Notes: generated from the letters alone by a model not told the origin. Counted from the stretch's first letter, positions 10,395 to 23,149 are shown. The stretch is DNA of 64,000 nt from Lagopus muta (GCF_023343835.1 NC_064434.1:5375505-5439504), one strand, 5' to 3'. Program-made: numbers and translations.

Positions 10395-10962
10395 TTTACA
10401 CACACGTATGTATCCAAACACGCACATGTACCTAAAAAGTCTTGGCACATTGGTATGAGTATGACAGTTTAAAGCTCCCTTCTTTGTTTTGGTTCTTCAT
10501 GAGATGCACACAAGTTCCCCCTTCTTCTTGGCTGCAAATTCAAAGGAACTGGTGGGTTTGGATCCTTCTGCTTTCAAATGCCAAAATTAAAATAATGCTA
10601 ATGCAGCCCATTGCTTTCAGGCCCTCAACCAAACTGGGCAGGAGATATGAAATTTATGACTGATTCTAAGTTAATTAAGCAGCGTAATAATTCAGTGCTC
10701 AAAACAAATGGATTTAGGTTACAAAGCATTAAAATGAAACAAGGGGGCTCTCAGAAAATTTCAGTGCTTCTGAGCATTTCAGATCATCCTCCTCCCTGCA
10801 GAAACAGCAGACGAGGGAATGCCAAGCCATCAGAGTATCAGTTTTCTTAAAAAATCATTCTCTTCTCTCAGCAGATGTACAAAGCTTCACAGAATTTGGA
10901 ATGGATTGGGCCACTGAATACTACCAGTTATGGGTAGATTTTTCAGGCCCTTGGCTAAATTA

Positions 10963-11257
10963 TCATGGAATCATAGAATGGCCTGGGTTGCAAAGGCCCA
11001 CAATGCTCATCCAGTTCCAACCCCCTGCTGTGTGCAGGTCACCAACCAGCAGCCCAGGCTGCCCAGAGCCACATCCAGCCTGGCCTTGAATGCCTGCAGG
11101 GATGGGGCATCCACAGCCTCCTTGGGCAACCTGTTCCAGTGCCTCACCACCCTCTGGGGGAAAAACTTCCTCCTAACATCCAACCTAACCCTCCCCTGTC
11201 TCAGTTTAAAACCATTCCCCCTTGTCCTATCACCATCCACCCTTGTAAACAGCCGAA
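10963..11257 (-). mobile_element. CR1 fragment, young subfamily
   Basis: Antisense copy from ATCATAGAATGGCCTGGG to CCCCTTGTCCTATCACC. Little diverged from the copies at 25928, 48586, 56178 and 60339. Confidence 0.95.
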
Positions 11258-11264
11258 TCTCTCA

Positions 11265-12945
11265 TAAAGCATACTAGAAGGGATTTCTAGGGTGGAAAGC
11301 TTACTTTTCTCCATTTGGTGGCCACAAGTTCCCCTTTTCCTGTTGAAGATCTGCAGTGTGATTCTGAACAGCTTCCAGGGATGGGAGCAAATGAGCCAGG
11401 ATGCCAAGGAAGCCTATGGGCTACATGCAAGGCTCACCAACTTGCCCAATGTCCAATATCACCCCCAAGAAATGCATTAGGGCACTGCAACCAATGCACA
11501 CCTCCATGGTTGTCAACTGACATCTACCAAGATCAGCTCGTGGAAAAGGAGCAGGGTATGAAGACACTGCTGTTCAGCTAAAATGCCATCACAGCCAGGA
11601 TTCCATCGTGTCTCTCCTCCTTCTTCCTGGTTAAACTTTGTGTCATCACAGTGCTGCTTAGCTTTGGCCCAGGATCTTTAAATATTCAACTTAATGCAGT
11701 ATCAGTGGAAGTGTTAAAGCTCTCTCCATGAGATTGAAGCACACTGTACGTATGCTGGGGTGTATTTGGAGGTATGTAGCTGACAGCCCATCTTCAGCTG
11801 AGCCCTTGGACAAAGCTTAGCCCTGGAGGTGGCAGCTTCAGTGTCCATCCCCATCACATCCTCTGGGTTCCACCGTGGTCCCCATCCACACAAGACTCCC
11901 TCTTCCCACACCGATCCCTGCAATTTCACACCTTGCCACAGCTCCTGGGATTTTGTAGCATTTTGCAGCTTTCCAAAGAAGCCTCACTTCCTACAATGAG
12001 GACAAAGGGAAGAGGCAGCCAGCCAAAGGCATGCAGGCTGGGAGAGGGAGAGCAGCTGGAAATCATTATCCCAAGGACTCAAGCAAAGCTGCAGCACTCT
12101 GGTGGGGGACATGTGTCCTGCTGAGTCCCCTGCTGTGTTCAGTTCATGTCTGGTCCCCTGCAGCCAGAACCACGAAGGGCTTTGGCAATGGGACCTGCAG
12201 TCCCCCATGTGTGGGATCCCATCAGCATCTCCTGGTGCAGATGTGTGGGGGAAAGTTGGTGTTGTGAAGCCAAAATGTGTCAAAAGCAGTTCGAAAAAAG
12301 GACAAGGTGGCACCATGCAGAGTGCAAGAGCTTTTTCACAAAGTCCCCCCACTTCCCTGGAACATCACCAACTTTTCCCCCTTCCAGCTGTGGTCCCTGG
12401 GCTCTGCTGTTCGTTTTGCTGCTGCTGCATCCATCCCAGTTACATTTTTAAGTAAAGAAGAACCATTTTCAATTGACCCCACTAATCCCAAATTGCAGGC
12501 TTGGATGGCAGATGTATAGTTGTGCCCAAAGGAACTCCTTCCCCTCTGGAAGGAAGGGATAGAAGCTGATCAGAAGCAGGAGGATGGAGAGATGGATTTT
12601 GGTATGGAAAAACTGAAAGAAAAGTCTTCAGAAAAGACAGACACCAAGAATTAAAGATGTTGCATGACAGCCTGATGGCTTCCTATGAGATGTTTTCCAG
12701 TAGAAAGTGGGATTGCCCATTGCGTGGATCCATTGGGTCAGGACAGAGATTTCAAATCTGTTCTCTGTCTGGTCTCACTGCACTGAGGCAATTGGAGCAA
12801 AATCCAACAGCCACATCCTTACCAATATGGCATTGGTACCAATATCCTCTGGTGTTGTGTTGGTGTCAGCCAACCCTGAGGACACTCAGCCTTTTCTGTA
12901 GTGCCTGGGAAGTGCTAAACGATGGGAAGACAACTCAACCTCAGG
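11265..12945. other. Single-copy stretch, nothing recognised
   Basis: Mixed composition, no repeat and no exon with convincing splice sites or domain sequence; ORFs up to 122 codons look random. Confidence 0.6.
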
Positions 12946-12949
12946 TCAA

Positions 12950-13160
12950 CGTATTTCAGGTTGAGTATTAGGAAACCTTTCTTCTCCAAAAAAGTGGAGA
13001 TGCAGTGGCAAAGGCTGCCCAGGGAGGTGGTAGAATTGATGTCCCTGGAGGTGTTCAAGAGCTGAGGAGATACGGCACTGAGGGACGTGGTCAGTGGGCA
13101 ATACTGGATGGTTGGACTAGATGATATTAGAGATCCTTTCCAACACGAATGATTCTGTGA
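12950..13160 (+). mobile_element. CR1 3'-end fragment
   Basis: AGGTTGAGTATTAGGAAACC, GGGAGGTGGTAGAATTGATG, tail CACGAATGATTCTGTGA. Confidence 0.9.
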
Positions 13161-13899
13161 CCTCGATTTGAAGCAGAACTCCAGACCTGGTGTATAAAAG
13201 GGTTTAGAGAAAATGCCATCAGTCCCCATTATGCTGAATGTAATGATGGGGATGTGCTCCGGATCCATGTGTGCATGGCCACGAGCAGACACCAGCTCTG
13301 CCACCACGTGGATTTGTGACTCACAGTGCCAAAGTGACATCTCCCGAAGGTTCATTGAGTATTTGAGAGCCATCACAAAACTGGCCAGGAGTTTTGCCCA
13401 TCAAATGGCGTATTTAGGCATTTCTTTCCTTTTGGAAACTGAAGTGCAGAAAGCAAATGTGCAGCATACTTAAAGCAAGTCGGAGCTGGCAGGAGAGGGA
13501 CGTAAAGTGAAAAAGAATGGTTTGGAGACGGAAGAGCGTGCGTGCGAGGAGCCAAGCCGACAGATCTGACAAGACAAGAGCAGATGAATGCACGAAACCC
13601 GAGACTCCTAGCGAGTGCAACAGCCCCAAACAATGCAGAATTGTTAAAGCAAAAAGCAAAGAGAGGAAGAAACAAAAAAAGCGACAAATAAATTCTGAGT
13701 GGTCAGATTGCTTGCCAAGAGCTTTTTTTCACGCGGTGGAATGTAATAAAATAAACTGTTGGCAGAACTCTGCCTGGAGATGATGGCACAGAGAAGATGA
13801 TGGCACGGAGACGGGGTGTGAGAAGTGACAGGGCAGGGGACATGGCTCTGAGGCCACCACACGGCTCCGTGTCATCCTCCAAATGGAGCCCAGGAAGCC

Positions 13900-14290
13900 C
13901 CCACGCCAGCAGGGCCATTCAGTGCAACCGGGGGCTGCGGTATTGATCTCAAGTGGAAAATATGCAGTGATGTATAGCAGCAGCGCCCGGCCCGCCGGCA
14001 GGATGAAGGGGATCTTTCTTACAAAAAGGAACAGCGAGAGCAGCAGCGGGGCGCTCAGGCTGCACCCGCTCCCCGATGTCGCACGCGAGCTTGGCTCCGC
14101 TCCGTCTGCTCCGGGATGGTGGGAGGAGGAGGAGGAGGAGGAGGGAAGCAGAGCCATCACAGCAGGCTGGTTCTGGGGAGGAATGAGGCACATGTGACCC
14201 AATTAGGAACATCTGCCGTGTGTGTCCCCATTGGCGGCGCCGGAGCTGGCGTCCCACCCGGCTCCACAACCTCCTGGAGAAGAAGGGAAT
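13900..14290. other. Locally GC/CpG-enriched patch
   Basis: CGCCCGGCCCGCCGGCAGG, CCGATGTCGCACGCGAGC and GGCGGCGCCGGAGC stand out from AT-rich flanks. It could be a minor promoter, an enhancer or an exon; ORFs on both strands are uninformative. Confidence 0.4.
14126..14147 (+). repeat. (GGA)7 tract in a GC-rich patch
   Basis: A short AGG/GGA run within 13.90-14.28 kb, which is locally CpG-enriched and has no other recognised content. Confidence 0.85.
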
Positions 14291-14517
14291 CCCAAGGGTT
14301 TTTGACATTTCACTGTGAAATCCCTATTTCCAGGCCTTTTCGTAAATAAAAAATGAGGATAGGGAGGGGATTTTTTCTTAGCAACCACAATGGTGCCTGC
14401 TGAGACCCTCGAACACAATGCTGTGCAGGGTGAATGCAGAAGAGATTGGAGTTGCGTGTGTTCAATGGGAGATGATGGTCTGACGTTGTGCCAGGGAAGG
14501 TGTAGATAGGCTACTAG

Positions 14518-14763
14518 GGAGAATTTCTTCACAGTGAGGGCGGTCATTGGAAGAGGCTGTCCAGAGAAGTGGTGAGATCCCCATCTCTGTTATGCCTGAT
14601 CCCTGGAGGTGCTCAGGGCCAGGCTGGATGGGGCCCTGGGCAGCTTGATGTGGTTGGGGGCAGTCAGCTCATAGCGTTGGAGTTGGGGATGGGGGTCTTT
14701 AAGGTCCTTTCCATCCCTACCATTCTCTGATTCTGTAGTTCTATGATTATATGACTCTATGAT
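14518..14763 (+). mobile_element. CR1 3'-end fragment
   Basis: AATTTCTTCACAGTGAGGGC, CCTGGAGGTGCTCAGGGCC, and a long degenerate ATTCTATG tail. Confidence 0.9.
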
Positions 14764-14909
14764 CTTTGGAGATATTTAGTAGATGTGTGGATATGGCACT
14801 AAGGAACATGGATTAATGATGGGACTTGGTGGGTCAGGTCAGTGGTTGAACTCGATGGTCTTGAAAGTCTTTTCCAACCTAGATAATTTCATAACTCCAT
14901 GATTCTACT
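14764..14909 (+). mobile_element. CR1 3'-end fragment, abutting the previous copy
   Basis: GGATATGGCACTAAGGAACATGG-type block, GTCTTTTCCAACCTAGAT and CCATGATTCTA tail of a second subfamily, directly after the preceding CR1 tail. Confidence 0.82.
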
Positions 14910-15145
14910 AGCAGCAGAGAGAGCAGCATCTGCGTGAGTGAGCACTGTAGGCTGGGACCTCGCAGACACTACTGGTGGCTCCCATCCATCTGTTCCATCT
15001 GTCAGGTGCCAACATCTGGGTGAGTGCTGCTGTGACAGCCACACACATCCGGCCCCATCCAGCTGTGTGACAGCTGAGTGACAGCCAGTCAGAGATGTGC
15101 AGAACCATTTATCCCAAGGAGCAAGCCAATGGGAAACGTCTCCTC

Positions 15146-15280
15146 CTTGGGGATCCCCAAAACCCTCTGGCTGTGATGCTGGGTACCCTGCTCTGGATGG
15201 CCTTGCTCTGACAGGGAGTGGACCAGAGGGATCTGAGGCACCTCCAGCCCTAAGCACCCTGGAGCTTCAGGGTTCTGGGA
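15146..15280 (+). repeat. Unassigned interspersed repeat, copy B
   Basis: Shares CTGGGTACCCTGCTCTGG, GGACCAGAGGGA and CCTCCAGCCCTAAGCACCCT with copy A, in the same order and spacing. Confidence 0.55.
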
Positions 15281-15339
15281 TTTGTCAGGACAAATCTCTG
15301 AGGAGTGCAGACCCATGGTAGAGCTGGGACAGGAGGGAG

Positions 15340-15690
15340 GATGGCACAAAGTGAGAGCAGTTCCAGAATCAAGATAAAATGCTGCAAAACCTCCGCTAAA
15401 AATGATAATTGCTTTTATGAGAGCTGCCAAGGATCTGTTGGCAAGGGACTGAAAATGAGGCAGAATAAAAGAGGAAAGGGAACAACGCAGCGAAGAAATT
15501 AATAGTGGGAGTGGTGTCTTTTCACATTTAATTCTCATTTTAAATTTACTGCTAGGAGCGGCTGTATTTTGAGGGGGATTCATTGATAGTGACACGTTAC
15601 AATTTTTCCACTATGCGAGGCTTGAAACTATTTGCCCTTTCCACATCCTTATGAAAAAGGTAAATAAAATTATCCTCATTTTAACACTGG
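15340..15690. other. AT-rich unique block, possible conserved non-coding element
   Basis: Few CpG, many homeodomain-type TAAT/ATTA words (AAGAAATTAATAG, TTTTAAATTTACTG), no repeat similarity and no ORF. Called from texture only. Confidence 0.35.
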
Positions 15691-15887
15691 GTCATGATGG
15701 CCAAGCCTCAGGCTGGGCAGATGAGGGTCTGCAGGGCTCGGCACTGCTTCGCATCATCTGAGAAGCTGCCAGGGCCACTGAGCCACTGTCTCCAGGGCTG
15801 GTTGATGCTATGGTGAGGAGCCAGGAGATGAGCTATGGAAATCTGAGCTCCTGCTTCTGGCTGTGAACTGAACTCCCACTGATCACA

Positions 15888-15990
15888 ATGGAAATAGGGA
15901 TCTCCCAAAGCCCCTGGCCATGGTGCCAGGCACTCCGTTCTGAATGGCCTTACTGGGGTGAAGGAGACCAGAGGGACCCAAAATGGCACA
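15888..15990 (+). repeat. Unassigned interspersed repeat, copy C (diverged)
   Basis: GGGATCTCCCAAAGCCCCTGG, a GGCACTCCGTTCTGAATGGC block and GACCAGAGGGACCC match A and B in order, but the 3' block is missing. Confidence 0.45.
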
Positions 15991-16247
15991 AAGATTTGTG
16001 TGTAGTAATGCACTGTTCCTTTTATCCTAAAACTTCAGGGAGCAGTTTGAAAGTGAGGGAGAAGGAGGACGGGTGACATGGCAGTGCTTGGCTCCATGCT
16101 GCTGTCGTGCAGACCTCAGCCTATTTTTTACACCCTGAAGGGATAAAGCCCTCCATTACCAGGGAAAATGACCCCTCAGGATTGGTGCAAGGCTGTGCTG
16201 TCTGTATCCCCACAGAGCATTCCCCACACCAGCCCTGCAGAGCCAAT

Positions 16248-16384
16248 GCCACCCTGAGGGGTTCGAGGCCTGGTCTGCTATGAAATGTGGAGGTTGGTGG
16301 CCCTGCCTTTGGCAGGGGGGTTGGAGATTCATGATCCTTGAGGTCCCTTCCAATCCTGGCCATTCTGTGATTCTGTGATTCTGA
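16248..16384 (+). mobile_element. CR1 3'-end fragment
   Basis: GAAATGTGGAGGTTGGTGGC, GATCCTTGAGGTCCCTTCC, and a GTGATTCTGTGATTCTG tail. Confidence 0.9.
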
Positions 16385-16774
16385 GGACTGTAGTATTTTC
16401 CAAACACCCTGCAGCAGCAGAAATGCCTGGGATTCAAAATCCAAAGACCCCCCCCCCAGCTTGCAGGTGTCCATGCTCTTTATCGTGGCAAAATGGCAAC
16501 ACGTCTGCTCACTCACCTTGTTTTACAAAATATATATTTATGGGAAATCTTGCCCAGCAAGATATTCCCTGCTTTGCCCTTTCTCTAGCTACCCACAAAC
16601 TATTGCCCTGGTTCGTGCCACACTCTGCAGAAAGGAGCAGAAGGAAATTTCTGCATACACAAAGCCCGACGAGCCACAATTTGCACCAATTCTGTATTAA
16701 TATGATGTTTACATCAGTGTAACTATGTTGGAGAGGCTGTGTTAATGCTAAAATCCTCAGTGTGGGTGAGGTCT

Positions 16775-16890
16775 GTCCAGATGGTCCTAATCATAGATAG
16801 ACCCAGACAAAGGTGGTCCCAAACATAGATGGTCCAAAAGAGATGGTTCCAAACATAGATGGTCCCAAACACAGATGGTCCACAACAGAG
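16775..16890. repeat. Minisatellite, 17-20-bp AGATGGTCCCAAACATAG unit
   Basis: Six or seven near-identical copies in tandem; two neighbouring copies differ by one or two bases. Confidence 0.88.
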
Positions 16891-19415
16891 GATGAGAAAA
16901 TCTTCATATCAGTCTCCTTCATGCAGTCCAGCAGTGCTACAACAACTGAAATCAGTGCTACCAGGTAGTTCTGCAGGTTACAGGGTATTCACTCTGTGGA
17001 AGAAGGGGAAATGAAGGAATTTCAATAAAAGCAGCAAAGCTTTTATTTGAACTTCTGAACCTGTTTCCAGCACCTGTGAGTTGATGGAACCATAGGATCC
17101 TGTCATGGTTTGGGTTGGAGGGGACTGTGAAGACCATCCAGTTGATGATGAAGATCCTGTAGTTTCCAGAGAGAGAGCCAGCTTCTGCATGCAAACACAT
17201 TGGTTTTATGGTTTGCAAGTACCATGTCACCATGCACACCCTAAATAAAGAACAACAAGCATCAGGATCACTAACAGAGGGAAAACAGAAGGCCTCAACT
17301 CCACTGACCTCCAGTTCCATCTCCAAATTGCCACGGTTTTGGCAACACTTTGACATTCAGGTGGCAAAGCCATGGGTGCATCTTGGCTGCATGTACTCAC
17401 CGAGGAGCTCTGAGGCAAGCCAGGCATTCTGCTGGCTTGTTTCCACTTTGAATTCAGCAACTGGAGAACTATTATTGGATATTTCATACATAGCAGATGG
17501 CTCTGCATTTGCTGAATCCTAAATGAAAATCACTAAGCCAGCAAGAAAATAATATTTCATTTTTCACTGCCCTTGGATTCTCTGCGGTCTCCCTGGGAAG
17601 AAAGCGGAGCTCCCCCAGGGAGGCAAGGCTCCCCACTTGAGCAGCACTGCAATGGCAAGAACAAAAGGGAGGGAAGAAATAGTAAGTATTTCTGGGACGT
17701 GAAATGTTAGATTAATTTATCATCTGCATGGGCAGGGCAAGCGCTGCATGGCTGCAGAAGCAGCGGCTCTCTGATGTAGGAGATCAAGTACAAAGAGGAG
17801 AAACAAAGCTTCCATGGGAATAGGGAGGTTAAGTTAAAAAAAAAACCAACCCCAACACAAAAAGAATCCAATAAAAGGAAGGTGAGAGGTGTCAGAGAGA
17901 AGCCCTGGTACAGAGGAAAGTTTCTTCCCTGGGCTAAGAAGCAATGCTGCAAAGGCGTGTGTTTTCTCATTGCTTTCACGCTGCTCTGCCAGGATCTCAT
18001 AGCACCATGCAAATACAAACTGAAATCTGCAATCCTGTTGTTCTTTCTTTAGGTACTGTAGTAAGTATAATTATATTCAAGTGCTCTCTTCATTTCCATT
18101 AATGAGGACGCAGACAGCGGTGAGTTCAACAACTTCCTAATTGTGTCAACCTCTATCCACAACTCCAAGGGGTCCCACTGCCACGTCCCAGCCTTGCCCT
18201 TCCAACACAAAGTTTGTCCACCCTTTGCAGTAAAACAGTCCAATGAGAGTGATCCCTTCCCTTTCTCACTGAGCAAAACATAAAGAAAATCCCAGCAAGT
18301 CTCACAGACATGCAAAATCCCAATGGCCCAAGCCCTCCAGCTTCCATTTGGTGCCATCCTCTGGCAAATCGTGCCCATGAAGATGGTTCCAATGGCTGCA
18401 CAAGACCTTTTGGCAGAGAACTATTCAATGGAGGGACATTTCCAATGCTGCACTGCTGGCTTTCCAATCTATATGTTATCATCTCTTTTGTGATCTATTT
18501 CAGTTTTACTTTTTAGGCTAAGCAATGTCAACGTGCTCTGTGCAGTGAGGAGATGCTGTGTCAGTAGTGGGAGTGCACCAACCTTTTCTAACAGTATTTT
18601 CTCTGCCTTTTTACCAGGACAAACCCTGCAGGATGTTGGTGGGTCGTTTGTTTGTTGTTGTTTTTTTGTTGCAGAACAAGAGCATGCTTTCTAAGAAGTC
18701 AATGGAAAACCCAATGCCAGCCTTGGTGGCCTCTTGGCCAATTTTCCCATCAGCAGGGCTGCCCCAGCCAGCTAAAAAGGACGATGTGTGACTTCCAAAA
18801 GCCTCTCACCTCCTCACAGATGGGTGTTGGTAAAGTGCTGCCTGATTTGTTTGTAAGGACAGAGCCAAAACCACTAATGAAGCTGGCATTCAAAAAACTG
18901 AATGAAGAAGTCGAAGCTGTAAGTAAAAACAAAAAATGGTATTACGGTCCCTTTGGGCTTTTCTTTTTCTCTTCCTATTCTCCACTTCTGTTGTTGCTGC
19001 AATTTTTCTCATTTAATGTGCTTTTTTCAGGCTGGGTTTCATCTCTTTGCTTCTTTAAAGCGTTCTCAGTGTTTGCACGTCTTCCCTGGCTGCCCTTTAA
19101 AAACTGCTGTATTTCTTCCCACTCCATTCCCACCTTTGACCCCCATCACCTCTTTACCAGCACAGCACTCAAACTTGGTCGGTTTTGAATTTCCCCTTAC
19201 TAGACCCCTATGGAAGAGAAACTCTGCTTTCCCATTTTGCTGATGGAGGTCTCTGCTTCCCACTTTCTGCATCATCATGCTATGGGCTTTTCCTTTCCAG
19301 TGCTCTCCCAGCAGCAGCCAGTCTGTCGGAGCTGGGGAACAGCTGCACCAAAAGGAGCTGGGAGACAAGAAGCACAAAGAAACACCTGGTTTTAGTCTTG
19401 CATCTGCCATCATTG
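16890..19415. other. Single-copy stretch
   Basis: Apart from a short CR1 tail at 17087-17160, no repeat, exon or RNA gene was recognised. Confidence 0.55.
17087..17160 (-). mobile_element. Short CR1 tail fragment
   Basis: AACCATAGGATCC...TGGTTTGGGTTGGAGGGGACTG...ACCATCCAGTTG fits an antisense CR1 3' end. Confidence 0.55.
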
Positions 19416-19417
19416 GA

Positions 19418-19490
19418 TGGCAACCCCATGGGGGGTTGGAACTAAATGATGAACTTTAAGGTCTCTTCCAATCTAGGCCATGCTGTGACC
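19418..19490 (+). mobile_element. Short CR1 tail fragment
   Basis: GGGGGGTTGGAACTAAATGA, AAGGTCTCTTCCAATCTAGG and CCATGCTGTGACC. Confidence 0.75.
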
Positions 19491-21245
19491 ACAGCAACCT
19501 GTAAGAGGGCAATGTGTTGAGTTTTTAATGCATTGAGTAAAGTGTGACTGGGAGAGAAGCAGTAAGGCTGGGACTTGCAGGTGTGACTCCTGCTGGCAGT
19601 GTCTGGAGGAATTCGGCATAGTTTGGGGGAATCGATGCAGATCAAGTCAGCACACCACAGAGGCAGATGAAGTTGGGGATAATTGCAATGGAGTATGAAG
19701 TGGGGGAAAATCTTCCCTTAAGCTCTATCTTTTGGGTAAAGGACAATGGTGGGCGCTGTGGGGTCACCCCAAAGGAAAGCTCTGCGCCACCATACCGCTC
19801 TCACTCTCCCTCCTCAAAGGCAGGGAGGACAACACAAACAAAAAAGGGCTCAGGGTTGCAATAAGCCACCTGCAGCACAGCTGCAGCTTTGGGTGATCAG
19901 CTCTTAAAACCTTTGCTGATTTTTAGACTTCATAGAAAGACTCCTTGCTTGCTGCCAGCCTTTCTCTCCTCCCTGTACTTGCTGGGACTCGGTCATGATT
20001 TACTTAAGAGATCCCATGTGAGACGGTTTGGGCTGTGTTTTATTATCCCTTTGACGTGTGTTTTACACCTCTGGCTGCACAAGGCACCAAGCACACATCT
20101 CACTGCTATGTGGTGGGACCCCTGCCATGCATCTGGGAACCATGACCAGCCTGTCAGCAGCGCAGTGTTTCCGCCTCATCAGGAGCACAGGGTTTTTCAG
20201 GCTGTGTTTCAGCAGGACCTCTTTAATTCCATGTTGCAGTGTATTTCTAGATCTATCAGTTCACATTACCAATCTATTGAGCTGTAATATTGAGTAACCA
20301 TAGCAACTGGTAAATCTTTTGGGGTAAGGCAAATGCAGTCTGCCCATACATAGACAATTTGGCTGTCGTCTTTTTTGTATGCATAATCTGAGCTCACATG
20401 TCTCCTAGTACCATGGTCCCATTTCATTTCCAGGACAACCTGGACATCAGATTTTAGATAATAGATGTTGATGGGGACAGGTATTTTTGCAGGAAGACCT
20501 CATTTGTGGGAGAGCCTCCTGCACTGTCAGCAATCTCACCAGCTGCACTTGGGGATGAGATTTAGCACTGCTGCTCTCCAGTTCATCTTTCTTTTGTAAA
20601 AAAAAAACAAACAAACTCATTTTTGTCTCTTTTGTCCATATTCTGTGATCACAATACGACACTGCTCAAGTTTCATTTGTTTCCTAAGTGCCTTGTGTAG
20701 GCAGCTGTCTCCTATACCAAAGGAGTTAAAAACTCTTGGCTCATAAAGCAGCATCACTTTGGCCTCTCATAGTGCTGTATACCATTACACCCAGCACAGC
20801 CAGCGGCCTCTGCTGTAAATATTTCCTTTACTTCAGAGCCACATTTTTACTGGACTTTGCCTTTGAGGAAAAAAAGAAAAGGAAAAAAAAAAGCAAAATG
20901 CTTTTGTGGTGGTGGAGCAGCAGGACACCCTGCTGCCTTGTTGCCACTGAGGGGAAGCCTTGCATTGCTGAAGGGACAGGTTGCTGCTTGCTCGGGGAGG
21001 ATCCCTTGTACCAAAAGGACAGAGACACAGTCTGAGCACTTCCCATTCCCAGTTTCAGTTTCCATTCTGTTGTGGGGTTTTACATTCATTCAGTTTCAAT
21101 GGGAATATTCTCCTTTCACATCTCTGGTCACTCTGATGACAGTGCTCCACTGTAATTCTCATTTGCAGTAATTTTCAGCCAGTCGGGGCATGGACAACCT
21201 CTCCAAGTCAGGTTATTGCCATTTGTACTGACTGCAGAGAACATG
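19490..21245. other. Single-copy stretch
   Basis: No repeat family or coding exon recognised; a poly-A-rich stretch lies at 20870-20895. Confidence 0.55.
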
Positions 21246-21331
21246 CTTTAGCTGGGGTTGGACTAGGTGGTCTCCAGAGATCCCTCTCAGCCCCTATGAC
21301 TCCATAATTTCATGATTCTGTGGTTCTGTAA
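21246..21331 (+). mobile_element. Short CR1 tail fragment
   Basis: TGGGGTTGGACTAGGTGGTC, CCCCTATGACTCCATAATTTC and ATGATTCTGTGGTTCTG. Confidence 0.78.
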
Positions 21332-22081
21332 CCTCACATAGGACCCTCATGAGCACAGAGTTTGGGTGCCAGCACCCCAAAGCATTACCAATCTGAGGGA
21401 TCCAGCTTGCTGCAGGAATAGCACAGACTGATAGCAGGAGACACACAGAGCAGCCTGTGTTTGAGGCTGGAACTGCTGCTGACTTGGACCAATCTTCCCT
21501 GCCCTCGCTCTGCTCCAGGTCCCTTCTTGCTCCTCTCTGCAGCCACAGCAGCTGACCAACAGGCAAAGTTGTTCCATACACACAAATCGGGAAGAAAAGC
21601 AGAGGAAAAAGTTGAATCACAGAATCGCAGACTCATAGAATCATGCAATGGATCCCCATTCCTCTTCTGTGCTACCTATGAAGGACAAACCAGAGAAAAT
21701 TTCATTTGTGATCTATAAATTTCAAATTGTGACAAGGCTCTCCATTTTCCCTTTGTACCTTGATTTGATGTGATGGAGTTCATCCCATTTAACTGCAAGC
21801 ACTGCTTCCCACTTATCCTGCAAAGCATCACCTTTACCTCTTTCCTCTCTCTTTGATTGCTTCCCGTGTTTTTTCTTGCATTTCTAATCACTACTGGTGC
21901 ATCTGTTATCCAGGTTAAAGCATCCGCCTCTGCAGGAGTCTCTGCTACAAGTAGGGACCTAATTAACTGCACAGGATTTCACTGAGGCCTGGAGCTGAGC
22001 AGACAGAGGAATCTTTGAGGGGTAAGAAGAATATTCAGGACAATTCATAACACGAATCGATGATATTCTCTGGGAAAAGAA

Positions 22082-22236
22082 GAATTACAGAAGCATAGAA
22101 TCATTCAGGTCGGAAAAGATTGCTATCACTGAGTCCAACCCCAGCCCACCCCCACCGTGCCCACTGACCACATCCCTCAGCACCACATCCCCACAGCTCT
22201 TGAACGCCTCCAGGGATGGGGACTCCACCGTTCCAT
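22082..22236 (-). mobile_element. CR1 fragment
   Basis: Antisense: GCATAGAATCATTCAGGTCG, GTCCAACCCCAGCCCACCCC, CTCTTGAACGCCTCCAGGG. Confidence 0.88.
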
Positions 22237-23149
22237 TGCTTTGAGGTGCAACTAAATGGGATTCAGTGTGAAGTGAACCCCCCTTGGCAGGGATAGACAG
22301 GACAGAAAGCCGGAGCTGTGAGTCTCTGGCAGCATCCAAGAGCACTGAGCAGTGAGGAAGCAGCATCAGCGCAGGGGAAGCATCCGTGCCCAGGGGAAGG
22401 GGCATGGAAGCCAGCAGGAATCCGGTGTCGAGCGCTGTTGGAGATAAAAGAGTGAAGGAGACGGACTGACAGATCTGTCTCGCTGCGGCAATTCTTGTGC
22501 GCCTCATGGAGCTGCTCATGGGTTTCAAAGTAAGCACTTAAGTGCCTATTGGCTGCGCGAGGGCTTTAGTGCTCTTCAAACTAGTGAAGCAGATGATACT
22601 TCAAAGGCATTAAAAGTAGGTTAAGGAAAGCATTTTGCAGACTGAGTAGACATCTGAATAAAACTGACAGTCTTTAAGTGCAGATGAGTAAATAGAGGGA
22701 GTTCTCAGTGGGACCGGCTCTGTAGGGTTAGAGAACAGCTCTGTTTTATTCCCTGTTCGGTGCTTGGTCTCTCCAGTGTGACTGCCAAAAAAGGAGAAGC
22801 TATACCGACTCTGATGGGAGCTGTCGTGCCACATACGTACAGGCCACAGCAATCAATCTGTATTTTATTTTAATCTTGACACCATAAACTCAGCAACAAA
22901 TGAAAATCCTTTCGGGAAGGAAGAAGAAAATGCTCTTTTATTTTCGGTGTCAGCCAATTAGCCCAGTGCCCTGGCTGTGCTGGAAGGAGCTGCTCAGCCC
23001 TCAGTCACCCAGAAACACCACCTCAGCTTCTGATGGAAGCCCATTCTGTAGGGCTCTGAAGCTTTTTGAAAAGTCATTTTGTACTTCCGTGATTAGTAAC
23101 ACTTGAGAGGACTAAAAGTGAAGAAGTGCCTCTCCCCACCCCCACGTTT

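Noticed and set aside
21615..21660. Possible CR1 tail (AATCACAGAATCGCAGACTC)
   Set aside because: Only the tail-like words are present with no adjoining CR1 body; too short to call.
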